This document shows positions 26,581 to 35,788 of a stretch of 64,000 nt of DNA, in pieces. The translations under genes and the position numbers were made by a program. This DNA is from Avipropionibacterium sp050157065. GTDB lineage: Bacteria; Actinomycetota; Actinomycetes; Propionibacteriales; Propionibacteriaceae. Within the stretch, counting starts at the first letter, position 1. Each line of letters opens with the position of its first letter. The DNA is taken from assembly GCA_050157065.1 (NCBI GenBank), contig CP189573.1. The stretch is one strand, 5' to 3'. Below the pieces are notes generated by a model that worked only from the letters and a program-made list of their open reading frames with translations, was not told where the DNA came from and searched no databases.

Positions 26581-27785
26581 GTGAGTCGCAGGCCTCCGCC
26601 ACCAGCGGCGTCGAGGCACCTCCGGTCGCCCCCGCCACCACCGAGATCCAGCAGCGAGTGTTCCTGTCGGCACCGGACGTGGGCGAGGCCGAGGAGCGGG
26701 CCGTGGTGGATGCCATCCGATCGGGGTGGATCGCCCCCCTCGGCCCGGACGTCGACGCGTTCGAGGGAGAGTTGGCCGGACGGGTCGGAGTCGAGCATGC
26801 GGTCGCCCTCTCCTCGGGAACGGCGGCACTGCACCTGGGCCTGTTGGGGATCGGGGTCCGGCCGGGCGACGTCGTGGTCACCTCGTCGATGACGTTCGCC
26901 GCGACCGCCAACGCCATCGTCTACACCGGGGCTGAACCCGTGTTCGTCGACAGCGACCCCGACAGCGGCAACGTGGACGTCGAGCTGCTCGAGCGGGCAA
27001 TCGACGAGTTGCTCGGCGAGGGTGCCCGCGTCGCGGCGATCGTGCCGGTCGACCTGCTCGGCAAGGCGGTGGACTACACCGCGGTGGAAGCCATCGGGCG
27101 GGAGCGGGGGATCCCGGTGCTCGCCGATGCGGCCGAATCGTTGGGGGCCCGGCACCGGGGTCGTGCCGCCGGCTCGTTCGGCCGGGCCTCGATCGTGTCG
27201 TTCAACGGCAACAAGATCATGACCACGTCGGGGGGCGGCATGTTGCTCACCGACGACGAGGACCTGGCTGCCCACACCCGCTATCTGGCCACCCAGGCCC
27301 GACAGGCCGCGCTGCACTACGAGCACGTCGACATCGGCTACAACTACCGGATGTCCAACCTGCTCGCCGCACTGGGCCGGGTCCAACTTGCCCGCCTGGA
27401 CTCCATGATCGAGCGGCGTCGGATGCGGCGCCAGCAGTACCGCAGGCTGTTTGCGGCCGTGCCGGGTGTGGAGATCCTCGGCGGCGCCGACGACGCCGAC
27501 GACAACCACTGGCTGACCGCCGTCGTGGTGGACGAAACGGCGGGCTTCGAGACGGCGGGGCTGCAACAGGCCCTCGCCGAGCACAACATCGAGAGCAGGC
27601 CGCTGTGGAAGCCGATGCACCTGCAACCGGTCTTCGCGGAGCGCCGGGCGTACGTGAACGGTGTCTCCCAACGACTGTTCGAACGCGGGCTCACCCTGCC
27701 GAGCGGCTCCGTCCTCGATGACGGCCAGTTCGACCGGGTCATCGCCGCGATCACCGACTTCTTGACAACCACGACGAGAGGATGA
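26577..27785 (+). CDS. DegT/DnrJ/EryC1 sugar aminotransferase (PglE-like)
   Basis: The 402-residue PLP enzyme converts a UDP-4-keto-6-deoxy sugar to the 4-amino sugar with glutamate as donor. Family features are VFLSAPDVGEAEERAVVDAI at the start, the cofactor cradle ALSSGTAALHLGLL, DAAESLGARHRG, and the PLP lysine K213 in FNGNKIMTTSGGG. The C-terminal RPLWKPMHLQP is also typical of PglE/PseC-type enzymes. Its GTG overlaps the kinase stop (GTGA), and its stop overlaps the next ATG (ATGA), so the three genes are coupled. With a PglF-like dehydratase and PglD-like acetyltransferase nearby, a bacillosamine role is likely. Confidence 0.88.
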   Translation: MSESQASATSGVEAPPVAPATTEIQQRVFLSAPDVGEAEERAVVDAIRSGWIAPLGPDVDAFEGELAGRVGVEHAVALSSGTAALHLGLLGIGVRPGDVVVTSSMTFAATANAIVYTGAEPVFVDSDPDSGNVDVELLERAIDELLGEGARVAAIVPVDLLGKAVDYTAVEAIGRERGIPVLADAAESLGARHRGRAAGSFGRASIVSFNGNKIMTTSGGGMLLTDDEDLAAHTRYLATQARQAALHYEHVDIGYNYRMSNLLAALGRVQLARLDSMIERRRMRRQQYRRLFAAVPGVEILGGADDADDNHWLTAVVVDETAGFETAGLQQALAEHNIESRPLWKPMHLQPVFAERRAYVNGVSQRLFERGLTLPSGSVLDDGQFDRVIAAITDFLTTTTRG

Positions 27786-28726
27786 GCTGGATGCGAGTGC
27801 TGATCACTGGTGGCGCAGGTTTCATCGGAGCGAACCTGGCCCGCTACATGACCGAGCAACGCAACTTCAGCACGGTCCGGGTGCTCGACGACCTGAGCAC
27901 CGGGGCACGCAGCAACCTCGACGGCCTCGACGTCGACTTCCACGAGGGATCGGTGACCGAGCCGGCGCACCTGGAGCGAGCGGCGGAGGGGGTGGACACC
28001 ATCGTCCACCTGGGGGCACTCGGCAGCGTGCCGCGTTCGGTGAACGACCCGCTGGCGAGCCACGCAGCCAACCTGACGGGCACGTTGAACGTGCTCGAGG
28101 CGGCACGTCGAACGAACAGCCACGTGATCTTCTCCTCGTCCAGTTCGGTGTACGGGTCCAACACGAAGCTGCCGAAGTCGGAGTTCGACTGGACCCGGCC
28201 GATGAGCCCGTACGCCGTCACGAAGCTGGGCGCGGAGGGGTACGTCCTGGCCTACCAGCACGCATACGATCTGCCGACCTTGGCGTTCCGGTTCTTCAAC
28301 GTGTACGGACCGTTGCAGTCGTCGGGGCACGCGTACGCCGCGGTCATCCCGATGTTCCTGGAGGCGGCGCTGGCGGGGAAGCCGTTGAAGGTCCACGGCG
28401 ACGGCAGGCAGTCCCGGGACTTCACCTATGTCGACACCGTCTGCGCCACGTTGACCAGCGCGGTCGAGCAACGGCTGTCCGTCGCCGACCCGATCAACCT
28501 CGCGTTCGGCACGAACACGACCCTGCTCGAGCTGATCGACATCCTTGCCGAGGAACTGGGCCAGCCCCTCCCGGTGGAGCACGTCGACCCCCGGCCCGGC
28601 GACGTCCGCGCCTCACAGGCTGATGGCGAGCGGATCCAGCAGTACTTCCCGGACGTGGTCCCGGTCGAGCTCAGCGCAGGGGTGGCGACGACAGCGGCCT
28701 GGTTCCGCGAGCGGCTCGCGGGCTGA
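27782..28726 (+). CDS. NAD-dependent sugar epimerase/dehydratase (extended SDR)
   Basis: The 314-residue protein starts with the NAD-binding VLITGGAGFIGANL and has the catalytic Ser region SSSSSVYG and YxxxK (YAVTK near 145). RFFNVYGPLQ and the C-terminal GDGRQSRDFTYVDTV match UDP-glucose/GlcNAc 4-epimerases of the GalE/WbpP type. It would supply a second nucleotide sugar, for instance UDP-GalNAc or a uronic acid epimer made with the dehydrogenase at 31343. ATG 27782 overlaps the aminotransferase stop; an in-frame ATG at 27791 is an alternative. Its 3' end overlaps the polymerase gene on the other strand by 56 bases. Confidence 0.88.
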   Translation: MSWMRVLITGGAGFIGANLARYMTEQRNFSTVRVLDDLSTGARSNLDGLDVDFHEGSVTEPAHLERAAEGVDTIVHLGALGSVPRSVNDPLASHAANLTGTLNVLEAARRTNSHVIFSSSSSVYGSNTKLPKSEFDWTRPMSPYAVTKLGAEGYVLAYQHAYDLPTLAFRFFNVYGPLQSSGHAYAAVIPMFLEAALAGKPLKVHGDGRQSRDFTYVDTVCATLTSAVEQRLSVADPINLAFGTNTTLLELIDILAEELGQPLPVEHVDPRPGDVRASQADGERIQQYFPDVVPVELSAGVATTAAWFRERLAG

Positions 28727-29963
28727 GGCCACGGCCCGGTTCACCCCCGGTGCCGGCCACCGTCCGGGTGTGTGCCGGTGACGGAGCAGTCGGCGTGGCC
28801 CGCCGCGGGCTGGCCGGGTCGGCTGCGGCAATGTCGCGCCGATCCAGCGCCACGGCCAGCGCCAGGCAGAGCGCGAAGATCAGCCAGAACGACAGTCGGC
28901 GGATCGCAAACCCGGGCAGGGCGTAGACCAGCAGCACCATCACGATGGTCATCAACGTCCAGTGTCGAAGCAGCCGGCGAATGGTCAGGGCCAGCATCAC
29001 GAACAAGCCGAGGGCAGCGGGGATGCCCAACATGGCCGCCAGCTCGAGATAACTGTTGTGGAACTCGAAATCGCCGCCGTCTGCGTACGTCCCGGGGCCG
29101 AGCCCGAGCAGGACGACGTGGTCCAGCACGTCGTTGAAGTCCAGCCACAGGGTGAGGCGGCCCCAGCCGTTGGAGTCGCTGTCCAGGAACCGTTCCGCGA
29201 GCCCGAGGACGCGGTCCCAGAGCAGGGCGACCCCCACCACGGCCGCCATCAGCACCGCTGTGGTGAAGGCGACCCTCCCCGACCGGCTGCCGATGCGGTC
29301 GAGGGCGAGGAAGAAGAGTGCCAGGGCGGCCACGACGCCGACCGCGAGGAGCAGTGTCGCCGACGCTGTCAGGTAGCCGAGGACCAGCGTCACGGCGGTG
29401 ATCAACAGCCACCACGCCCGCTGTCGGGCGGTGCGGGCGAGCAGGAGGGCCCGGAAGTTGATGAAGATGCTGGCGCTGAGCATGACGGCCAACTGGTGGG
29501 GGTTGTCACCACCACCGGCGAAACGCTGTCCGTACCAGAGCCGCGAGCCCAGGAACGTGGTGGAGATGGTGATGCTGTAGACGTACAGGCCGGCGAACCA
29601 GACGGTCGTGGCACCGCCGATCGCGGCCAGCAGCCGGTTGAGCTGATCGGCAGTCCGTCCCTGCAGCACCGAGTAACCGAGGACGCAGATGATGCCGAGA
29701 TAAGCCCACGTGACGAGCCCTGTGGGGGTGGTCGACCCCGGGGTGACGACCACGCCGTGCAGCGTGCCGGCGACCAGGATCCCGAAGAAGACCACCCACG
29801 CCTTGCCGAGCGTCCCAGGGACGAGCGGGTGACGGGCGTTGAGGCAGGCCAAGACGCACCATGCTGCCGCGAGCACCTCCGCCGGGCCGATCTTGCCGAA
29901 CCGGAGTCCGGTCATCGGGCTCAGCACCAGCGCGGCCACGAGGAGTACGTCGATCCGCCTCAC
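28671..29963 (-). CDS. Wzy-like O-antigen/exopolysaccharide polymerase
   Basis: The 430-residue protein has 10 to 11 membrane helices and a large loop in the C-terminal half containing GLGPGTYADGGDFEFHNSYLELAAMLG, the Wzy_C-type HNxxLE-like segment of the O-antigen ligase/polymerase superfamily. It would join flipped repeat units outside the membrane. The last 45 residues are a disordered Pro/Arg/Thr tail, part of which overlaps the epimerase gene on the other strand. It follows the CapK-like gene with a three-base gap, so it ends the minus-strand operon. Confidence 0.82.
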   Translation of the reverse strand: MRRIDVLLVAALVLSPMTGLRFGKIGPAEVLAAAWCVLACLNARHPLVPGTLGKAWVVFFGILVAGTLHGVVVTPGSTTPTGLVTWAYLGIICVLGYSVLQGRTADQLNRLLAAIGGATTVWFAGLYVYSITISTTFLGSRLWYGQRFAGGGDNPHQLAVMLSASIFINFRALLLARTARQRAWWLLITAVTLVLGYLTASATLLLAVGVVAALALFFLALDRIGSRSGRVAFTTAVLMAAVVGVALLWDRVLGLAERFLDSDSNGWGRLTLWLDFNDVLDHVVLLGLGPGTYADGGDFEFHNSYLELAAMLGIPAALGLFVMLALTIRRLLRHWTLMTIVMVLLVYALPGFAIRRLSFWLIFALCLALAVALDRRDIAAADPASPRRATPTAPSPAHTRTVAGTGGEPGRGLSPRAARGTRPLSSPPLR

Positions 29964-29966
29964 GTG

Positions 29967-31346
29967 TCAGCCCTGCTCGCGGTCCACCAAGTTCTTGACG
30001 AACAGCCGTTTGCCGCTCGTCTCGCTGGGGATGGTGTCGACGTGGTGGATGGTGACGGTGCTGGCGGTATCGAACTTGTGCGCGAACTCGTCGCGGAGGA
30101 TGTCGTCGTCGCTGTCCTTGAAGGTCTGGTCGACCACCACGTACAGGTCGACCTGACCGACCCGGTGCTGTTGGAGCTGGGCCTCGACGATGGCGTTCGG
30201 CACGTTCTTGAGCAGGTTGGCGAGGTTGGGGGAGTACACCTTGCTGCCGTCGGTGCGGTAGAGGAACTGTGATCCCCGGCCCGAGATCTCGTCCACCATT
30301 TCGCTCTCGTTGCCACACTCGCACGTACGGTCCGAGCTCAGGGTCGCCCGGTCACCGATCCGGTAGCGGATCAACGGGGTGGCGTGGGTGGTGAAGCTGG
30401 TCACGAAGATCTCGTCATCGGTGAACTCGAACACGCCGGTGGACATCTCGACGTGGAGTCGACCTGCACGGCACTCGGTGATAAAGGGTGCACCCTCGGA
30501 CGAGGCGTACTGGTTGAACACCTTCGCCCCGAAGGCCTCGGTCAGCAGCTCGCGATCCGGGTCGGTCAGAGTCTCCGCCGTCGGGAAGATCCCCGTCATG
30601 GGGTGGGCCAGACGGATGTCGTTGGCGAGCATGTGACGGGCCAGGCCCAACATCGAGCTGGGGAAGCCGTCGAGGGAGTCGGGTCGGAAGCGGTTGAGAT
30701 CGTCGAGGTAGCTGTCACCGGTCCGGTCGCTCACGTGGAACGGGGACAGCAGCAGCTGACGACAGGCGTGGTTGTACCGGGTGTACGGGCCACCGCGCTG
30801 GCTCGGCGGGATGATGTGTCGACCGCCGAAGCTGGCCCGCCGCATCCTGCGGTGCTCGAACCCCACCCGATGCTTGAAGTGGTCGAGGATCGCCATCCGA
30901 CGCTGGATGTCGGTCTCGGACTGGGTCACCTCCAACGACTTGCCGGTCGTGCCGCCCGTGTGGACGATGACGGTCCTGCCGACCCCTTCGCCGACCTGCA
31001 CCTCGTCGGCGTGGGCGCGGATGTCCTCCTTGTCCACCGTCGGCAGTCGCGGCAGGTCGGTGACGGACCGGACGTCGGCGACGTCCACGCCGGCTTCGTC
31101 GTAGATCCGGCGGTAGTAGCGACTCCGGGCGTACGCGTGGCTCACGAACCGGGCCAGGGCCAGGTCCTGGTGCTCGCGCTTCTGCTCGTACGACAGCTTG
31201 TCGAACTCCGTCAGCCAGCGGCGATGCTCCCGGTAGACCTCGCCGTAGCGCTGCCACGCGATCTGCCACCCCTTGACCGAGGTCATCAGGTTCTGCACCG
31301 CCACGGGGGCGGCGTCATAGACCCGCTCGAGCCCGCTCATGCTCAC
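29967..31346 (-). CDS. CapK/PaaK-like adenylate-forming enzyme
   Basis: The 459-residue protein belongs to the phenylacetate-CoA-ligase-like adenylating family called CapK when found in capsule loci. The ATP-binding loop is VHTGGTTGKSLEV near 140, QYASSEGAP near 280 fits the A5 region and RYRIGDRATL near 340 fits the A8 hinge. Cys residues in DRTCECGNE may bind zinc. CapK proteins are thought to activate an acid for decoration of the polymer, but no activity is proven. The GTG overlaps the stop of the dehydrogenase gene (GTGA); an ATG two codons on is also possible. Confidence 0.82.
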   Translation of the reverse strand: MSMSGLERVYDAAPVAVQNLMTSVKGWQIAWQRYGEVYREHRRWLTEFDKLSYEQKREHQDLALARFVSHAYARSRYYRRIYDEAGVDVADVRSVTDLPRLPTVDKEDIRAHADEVQVGEGVGRTVIVHTGGTTGKSLEVTQSETDIQRRMAILDHFKHRVGFEHRRMRRASFGGRHIIPPSQRGGPYTRYNHACRQLLLSPFHVSDRTGDSYLDDLNRFRPDSLDGFPSSMLGLARHMLANDIRLAHPMTGIFPTAETLTDPDRELLTEAFGAKVFNQYASSEGAPFITECRAGRLHVEMSTGVFEFTDDEIFVTSFTTHATPLIRYRIGDRATLSSDRTCECGNESEMVDEISGRGSQFLYRTDGSKVYSPNLANLLKNVPNAIVEAQLQQHRVGQVDLYVVVDQTFKDSDDDILRDEFAHKFDTASTVTIHHVDTIPSETSGKRLFVKNLVDREQG

Positions 31347-32611
31347 AGTCGTACCACGTGGGGTGCCGAGAGCACGTTCCGGGTGTCGAGGACGCGAGCG
31401 GCAGGATCGTCCAACAGGGACAGGTCGAAGTCGTCGTGGTCGGTGAGCACCAGGACCAGGTCACTGGCGGCGACGGCGTCGCCGTCGAACTGGGTCCGCT
31501 CGATGCGGACGGGCCAACGGTGCTCCTCGACGTGGTCGTCGGCTGCCACCACCTGCGCACCCTCCTCACGCAGCAGCTCGGCGATCCGCAGGGCCGGGGA
31601 CTCACGCGTGTCCCCGGTGTTGCGCTTGTAGGCCAGCCCCAGCAGCAGGATCCGGGAGCCACGCAGTGGCTTGGTGTCGTCGTTGAGCAGTCGACTGGCA
31701 CGTTGCACCACGTACCGAGGCATGTGGTCGTTCACGTCGTTGGCGAGTTCGACGAACCGGAAGCTCTGTCCCAGGCTGCGTCGCACCTGCCAGGACAGGT
31801 AGCTGGGATCCACCGGGAGGCAATGGCCGCCGACGCCCGGGCCGGGGGTGAACTTCATGAACCCGAAGGGCTTGGAGGAGGCGGCGTCGATGGACTCCCA
31901 CAGGTTGACGCCGAGCTGGTGGGCGTAGATGGCGAGTTCGTTGACCAGGGCGATGTTGACGTGTCGGAACGTGTTCTCCAACAGCTTGGTCAACTCGGCC
32001 TCGCGAGTGCCCGACACCGGGACCGTCCGCTCGATCAGCGAGTCGAAGAACGACTGCACCTGCTTCAGCGATCGTTCGTCGATGCCGGAGACCACCTTGG
32101 GCGTCGACACGAAGGTCCACCTCTGGTTGCCCGGGTCGATCCGTTCGGGGCTGTAGCCCACCGAGAAGTCCTTGCCCGCAACCAGCCCGGATCCCTGTTC
32201 CAGCACGGGAATGAGCAGTTCCTCGGTGGTGCCGGGGTAGGTGGTTGACTCCAGGATGACCGTCGAACCCGGCGTGATGTACGGCGCCAGGGCGGCCCCG
32301 GCGTCCTCGATGAAGCTCAGATCGGGCAACGTCTCGCGCAGTGGCGTGGGAACGGTGATCACCGCGACCGAGAAGTCGGCCGCCTCGGCGTAGTCGGTGG
32401 TCGGCAGGTAGGCACCGGAATCGATGGCCGACCGGACCGCCTCGTCGGCGACGTCCTCGACGAACGAGACGCCGCTGCGCAGGGCCGCGACGCGTCGCTC
32501 GTCCACGTCCAGCCCGATGACCCGGTATCCCACTTCCGCGGCCCGCATCGCGACCGGAAGGCCGACGTAGCCCTGGCCGATGATCACGATCTTCTCGGTG
32601 TCACCTGGCAT
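31343..32611 (-). CDS. Nucleotide-sugar 6-dehydrogenase (WbpA/WecC/UDP-glucose dehydrogenase family)
   Basis: The 422-residue enzyme oxidises C6 of a UDP-hexose(amine) to the uronate in two NAD steps. It has the Rossmann start KIVIIGQGYVGLPVAMR, the VPTPLRE segment, ESTTYPGTTEE, a lysine in the ELTKLLENTFRHVNIAL helix and the catalytic cysteine C264 in GPGVGGHCLPVDPSYL. The sequence is nearer to UDP-GlcNAc/ManNAc dehydrogenases than to UDP-glucose dehydrogenases. GAAGGA lies eight bases before ATG. It gives an acidic sugar for the polymer. It is second in the minus-strand operon. Confidence 0.9.
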   Translation of the reverse strand: MPGDTEKIVIIGQGYVGLPVAMRAAEVGYRVIGLDVDERRVAALRSGVSFVEDVADEAVRSAIDSGAYLPTTDYAEAADFSVAVITVPTPLRETLPDLSFIEDAGAALAPYITPGSTVILESTTYPGTTEELLIPVLEQGSGLVAGKDFSVGYSPERIDPGNQRWTFVSTPKVVSGIDERSLKQVQSFFDSLIERTVPVSGTREAELTKLLENTFRHVNIALVNELAIYAHQLGVNLWESIDAASSKPFGFMKFTPGPGVGGHCLPVDPSYLSWQVRRSLGQSFRFVELANDVNDHMPRYVVQRASRLLNDDTKPLRGSRILLLGLAYKRNTGDTRESPALRIAELLREEGAQVVAADDHVEEHRWPVRIERTQFDGDAVAASDLVLVLTDHDDFDLSLLDDPAARVLDTRNVLSAPHVVRL

Positions 32612-32676
32612 GCATCAGTCCTTCGGTGTCGTGGTGAGGAGCGGGCGGGGGTGAGCGGGGACGATCGCCGACCAGG

Positions 32677-34524
32677 TCATGTCGTGGTGCGCCCGTGCGA
32701 CGAGGGGGAGGTGTCTGGGGCCGCATGGCCGCTGAACCGGGAGGCCCGCTCCACCTCGTCCGGGTCGATCGGCTCGACCGGCACCTGTCGGATCAGCGGG
32801 TGGCCACTGCGGGTACCGGACTCGTTCTCGGAGAACAGCACCTCGTGCAGCTTCTCGCCGTGGCGCAGTCCGGTGAACACGATGTCGACCTGCTTGCCGG
32901 ACTCGCGTACCAGGCGCTTCGCGACGTCGAGGATGCTCACCGGCTTGCCCATGTCGAGCACCAGCACGTTGCCGGGCGAACCGATCGCGGCGGCCTGCAG
33001 GGTCAGCTGGCACGCCTCCTGGATGGTCATGAAGTAGCGCGTCACGTCGGGGTGGGTCACCGTCACCGGGCCGCCACGTTTGATCTGGGCCCGGAACGTG
33101 TGCAACATCGAGCCGCGGGAGCCGAGCACGTTGCCGAACCGCACCGACAGGTACGGCGTCTCGTACTGCTCGGCGTAGCTGGCCGTCAGGCGTTCGGCGT
33201 AGCGCTTGGTGCGGCCCAACACGCTGGACGGATCGGCCGCCTTGTCGGTGGAGATGTTGACGAACCGCTCCACCCCGTGGTGCTGGGCGCAGGTGAGCAC
33301 GTTCAAGGTGCCCAGCACGTTCGTCTTCCACCCTTCCTCGGGGTACTGCTCCAGCATGGGCAGGTGCTTCAGCGCGGCGGCGTGGAACACCACCTGCGGC
33401 CGGTGGTGGGCGAACACCTTCTCGAGCGCGTCCAGGTCACGGATGTCGCAGAGCACCATGTCGTCGGTGTCGAGCAGGCCCTTGCCGTAGATCGACAACT
33501 GCACCCCGTGCAGTGCCGACTCGTCCCGATCGAGCATGATCAGCTTCTCCGGGCCGAACTGGTGCAGCTGGCGCGCCAGCTCCGAGCCGATCGACCCGCC
33601 CGCGCCGGTGACCAGCACCCGGCGGCCGGAGACCAACTCGATGATGTCGCTGAGGTCGGTCTCGACCTGGTGCCGACCGAGCAGGTCCTCCACGTCGACC
33701 TCGTGCAGTTGGTCGAGTCGGACCCGTCCGCCGATCACCTCACGCAGTGGCGGCAGCACGACCAACCGGATCCCCGCATCGTCCAACTCGGCACTCAGGT
33801 CACGGACGAAGGCGCTGTCGGCAGTGGTGTTGGCCAGGATCACCACCGACACGTCCCGCTTCCCCGCGATGCCGACCAGCTCGTCCCGCGTCCCCAGTAC
33901 CCGCTTCCCCGCGAGGGTGAGGAACCGCTTGGCGGGGTCGTCGTCGATCAGCCCGACCACGTTGAATGGGGGATCTGGCAGGCGTACGAGCTGGTGCAGC
34001 AACTGTGCACCGGTGTCACCCGCGCCGTACACCAACGCCTTGGGCGCATCGGCTGAGGCATGGTGGGTGGTCGTCGCCCACGTCCGATAGCACCAGCGCG
34101 CGACGGCCATCATCACCAGCGCCACCGGGGCGATCCCGATCGCACTGCCTCGGGGGAAGTTGGGGATCGCGGTCAGCGCGATCACGCCGGCGGCGACTGT
34201 TGTGAGCCCGACCAGCAAAGCCAGGGCAAAGGCTTCGTCGAAACTGCCGACCCGGTAGCGGCCGCGGTAGAGCTTGGTGGCGACGCCAATGCCGATCTGG
34301 ATCGTCAGGGCGATCGCGAGGTAGAGGACCAGCGCGCGCCACTGCATGGGTGCGAGGTTGAACTCGTAGCGGGCCACGATCCACACGCCCGCAGCCACCA
34401 TCCAACTCAGCGCGTCCCAGACGATCGCCAGCATGCGGGCGGCGAGGATGTTGGTCGCGGACGTGGTGGTGGACCGTGGGGCAGCACCGCTCGGCGGCGC
34501 AACCGCTTCGCGGAGCAGGGGCAT
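32677..34524 (-). CDS. PglF/CapD-like membrane-bound UDP-sugar 4,6-dehydratase
   Basis: The 615-residue protein has four N-terminal membrane helices (about 30-150), a first Rossmann-like CoA-binding domain (ALVYGAGDTGAQLL near 165) and a C-terminal extended SDR domain with VLVTGAGGSIGSELARQ near 301. The active site STDKAADPSSVLGRTK (about 423-438) has the TDK and xxxK residues that replace the usual Ser-Tyr of SDRs, as in PglF and FlaA1. It would turn UDP-GlcNAc into the 4-keto-6-deoxy sugar used by the PglE-like enzyme. It is the first gene of the minus-strand operon behind a clear promoter. Confidence 0.9.
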   Translation of the reverse strand: MPLLREAVAPPSGAAPRSTTTSATNILAARMLAIVWDALSWMVAAGVWIVARYEFNLAPMQWRALVLYLAIALTIQIGIGVATKLYRGRYRVGSFDEAFALALLVGLTTVAAGVIALTAIPNFPRGSAIGIAPVALVMMAVARWCYRTWATTTHHASADAPKALVYGAGDTGAQLLHQLVRLPDPPFNVVGLIDDDPAKRFLTLAGKRVLGTRDELVGIAGKRDVSVVILANTTADSAFVRDLSAELDDAGIRLVVLPPLREVIGGRVRLDQLHEVDVEDLLGRHQVETDLSDIIELVSGRRVLVTGAGGSIGSELARQLHQFGPEKLIMLDRDESALHGVQLSIYGKGLLDTDDMVLCDIRDLDALEKVFAHHRPQVVFHAAALKHLPMLEQYPEEGWKTNVLGTLNVLTCAQHHGVERFVNISTDKAADPSSVLGRTKRYAERLTASYAEQYETPYLSVRFGNVLGSRGSMLHTFRAQIKRGGPVTVTHPDVTRYFMTIQEACQLTLQAAAIGSPGNVLVLDMGKPVSILDVAKRLVRESGKQVDIVFTGLRHGEKLHEVLFSENESGTRSGHPLIRQVPVEPIDPDEVERASRFSGHAAPDTSPSSHGRTTT

Positions 34525-34609
34525 GGGGCGACTCCAGATGCAGGGACAGCCCGGGTCACAGGCCCGAGCTGCGCTGGGTCATCCCCCGACGGAACCCAAC
34601 ACAATGGCG

Positions 34610-34638
34610 ATCATAAGGGGAGTCGACATTTTCGGCAA
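34610..34638 (-). promoter_or_regulatory. Promoter of the minus-strand polysaccharide operon
   Basis: On the minus strand TTGCCG (34638-34633) and TATGAT (34615-34610) are exactly 17 bases apart. Transcription would begin near 34603 and run through the PglF-, dehydrogenase-, CapK- and Wzy-like genes. The leader is about 80 bases. The rest of the gap 34525-34797 holds nothing else I can support. Confidence 0.75.
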
Positions 34639-34797
34639 TCTCGGGTCTCGACTGACGCTATCGGCAGATTTCGAGCTCGGCCGACGGAATTCGAGTTCGC
34701 CGGGCATCGTTCGCGTTCGGATCTCGACGAGCTCGATCGTCATTTCCGCTGGCGAATGTGATCGTCCGCGTCGCCGGGCATCTGAGACCCTGAGGCC

Positions 34798-34818
34798 ATG
34801 ACCCCGGTTGCCCGATGA
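34798..34818 (+). other. Six-codon minicistron before the EamA gene
   Basis: ATG 34798 opens MTPVAR and stops at a TGA (34816-34818) that overlaps the ATG of the EamA gene at 34815 as ATGA. The two ATGs are 17 bases apart, as in the DUF3180 and hisC leaders. GACCCT lies six bases before the first ATG, so the mRNA may start here. Confidence 0.5.
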
Positions 34819-35702
34819 GCACGACACCAGGTGCCGACCTCGTCCGACGCATCCCACCGACCTGGCTGGTGGTCGGTGGCATCGTCTCGGTGCAGGTGGG
34901 GGCCGCTGTCGCCAAGGACCTGTTCACCCTGGTGCCGCCGACGGCGATGACGTGGCTGCGGTTGACGTTCGCCGCCATCATCCTGCTGCTCGTCGCGCGG
35001 CCACGACTTCGGGGTCGGAATCGCCGGGATTGGCTGGTGATGGCTTGGTACGGGCTGATGCTGCTCGGGATGAATTGGGCCATCTACCAGTCGTTCGCCC
35101 GGATCCCGCTGGGGGTCGCGGTCACCATCGAGTTCAGCGGACCGCTGCTGCTCGCGGTGATCGGCTCGCGACGCCTGCTCGACGTCGTGTGGGTGGTGCT
35201 GGCCGGCGCGGGGGTCGCACTGCTGGGTCTGGGGCCGGTGGCGGTCGACTGGATCGGCATCGGGTTCGCGCTGCTGGCCGGTGCCTGCTGGGCCGGCTAC
35301 ATCGTCGCCGGTGCCCGGCTGGGCCGGCAGTGGTCGGGGGTGTCGGGGCTCGCCATGGGCAGCCTGCTCGGTGCCGGCCTGCTGGCGCCGGCCGGCGTGA
35401 TCGACGGCGGTGCCGCGCTGCTCAACCCGACCGTGCTCGGGCTCGCCCTGATCGTGGCACTCGTGTCGTCGGTGATCCCGTACAGCCTGGAGCTGGTCGC
35501 GCTGCGCCGGATCCCGCCCCGCGTCTTCGGCATCCTGATGAGCCTGGAGCCGGGAGCCGCGGCGCTGGCGGGTGCGCTCATCCTGCGCGAACTGCTCGCC
35601 CCGTTGCAGTGGCTGGCGGTGGCGCTGGTCGTGGTCGCCAGCATCGGTGCGAGTCGGGGTGCCCGTCGAGCCCGGGCACGGGCCGAGGAGGTCGGCGGTT
35701 GA
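34815..35702 (+). CDS. EamA-family (RhtA-like) transporter
   Basis: The 295-residue protein has ten membrane helices in two homologous EamA halves (about 15-140 and 150-280), the drug/metabolite transporter fold. The closest family type is RhtA, which exports threonine and homoserine. Typical segments are VPPTAMTWLRLTFAAIILL and the SVIPYSLELVALRRIPPRVFGILMSLEPGAAALAG stretch of RhtA-like members. There is no Shine-Dalgarno before ATG 34815; it overlaps the stop of a six-codon minicistron instead. The substrate is not certain. Confidence 0.85.
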   Translation: MSTTPGADLVRRIPPTWLVVGGIVSVQVGAAVAKDLFTLVPPTAMTWLRLTFAAIILLLVARPRLRGRNRRDWLVMAWYGLMLLGMNWAIYQSFARIPLGVAVTIEFSGPLLLAVIGSRRLLDVVWVVLAGAGVALLGLGPVAVDWIGIGFALLAGACWAGYIVAGARLGRQWSGVSGLAMGSLLGAGLLAPAGVIDGGAALLNPTVLGLALIVALVSSVIPYSLELVALRRIPPRVFGILMSLEPGAAALAGALILRELLAPLQWLAVALVVVASIGASRGARRARARAEEVGG

Positions 35703-35788
35703 GTCCGGCGGCTCGGGCGGGCGCGGGTGCGTGGCCTCCCTGTACCGTGGACGGGCCGGAGACAGCGCGTTTCCAAGGAGGGTCGACG

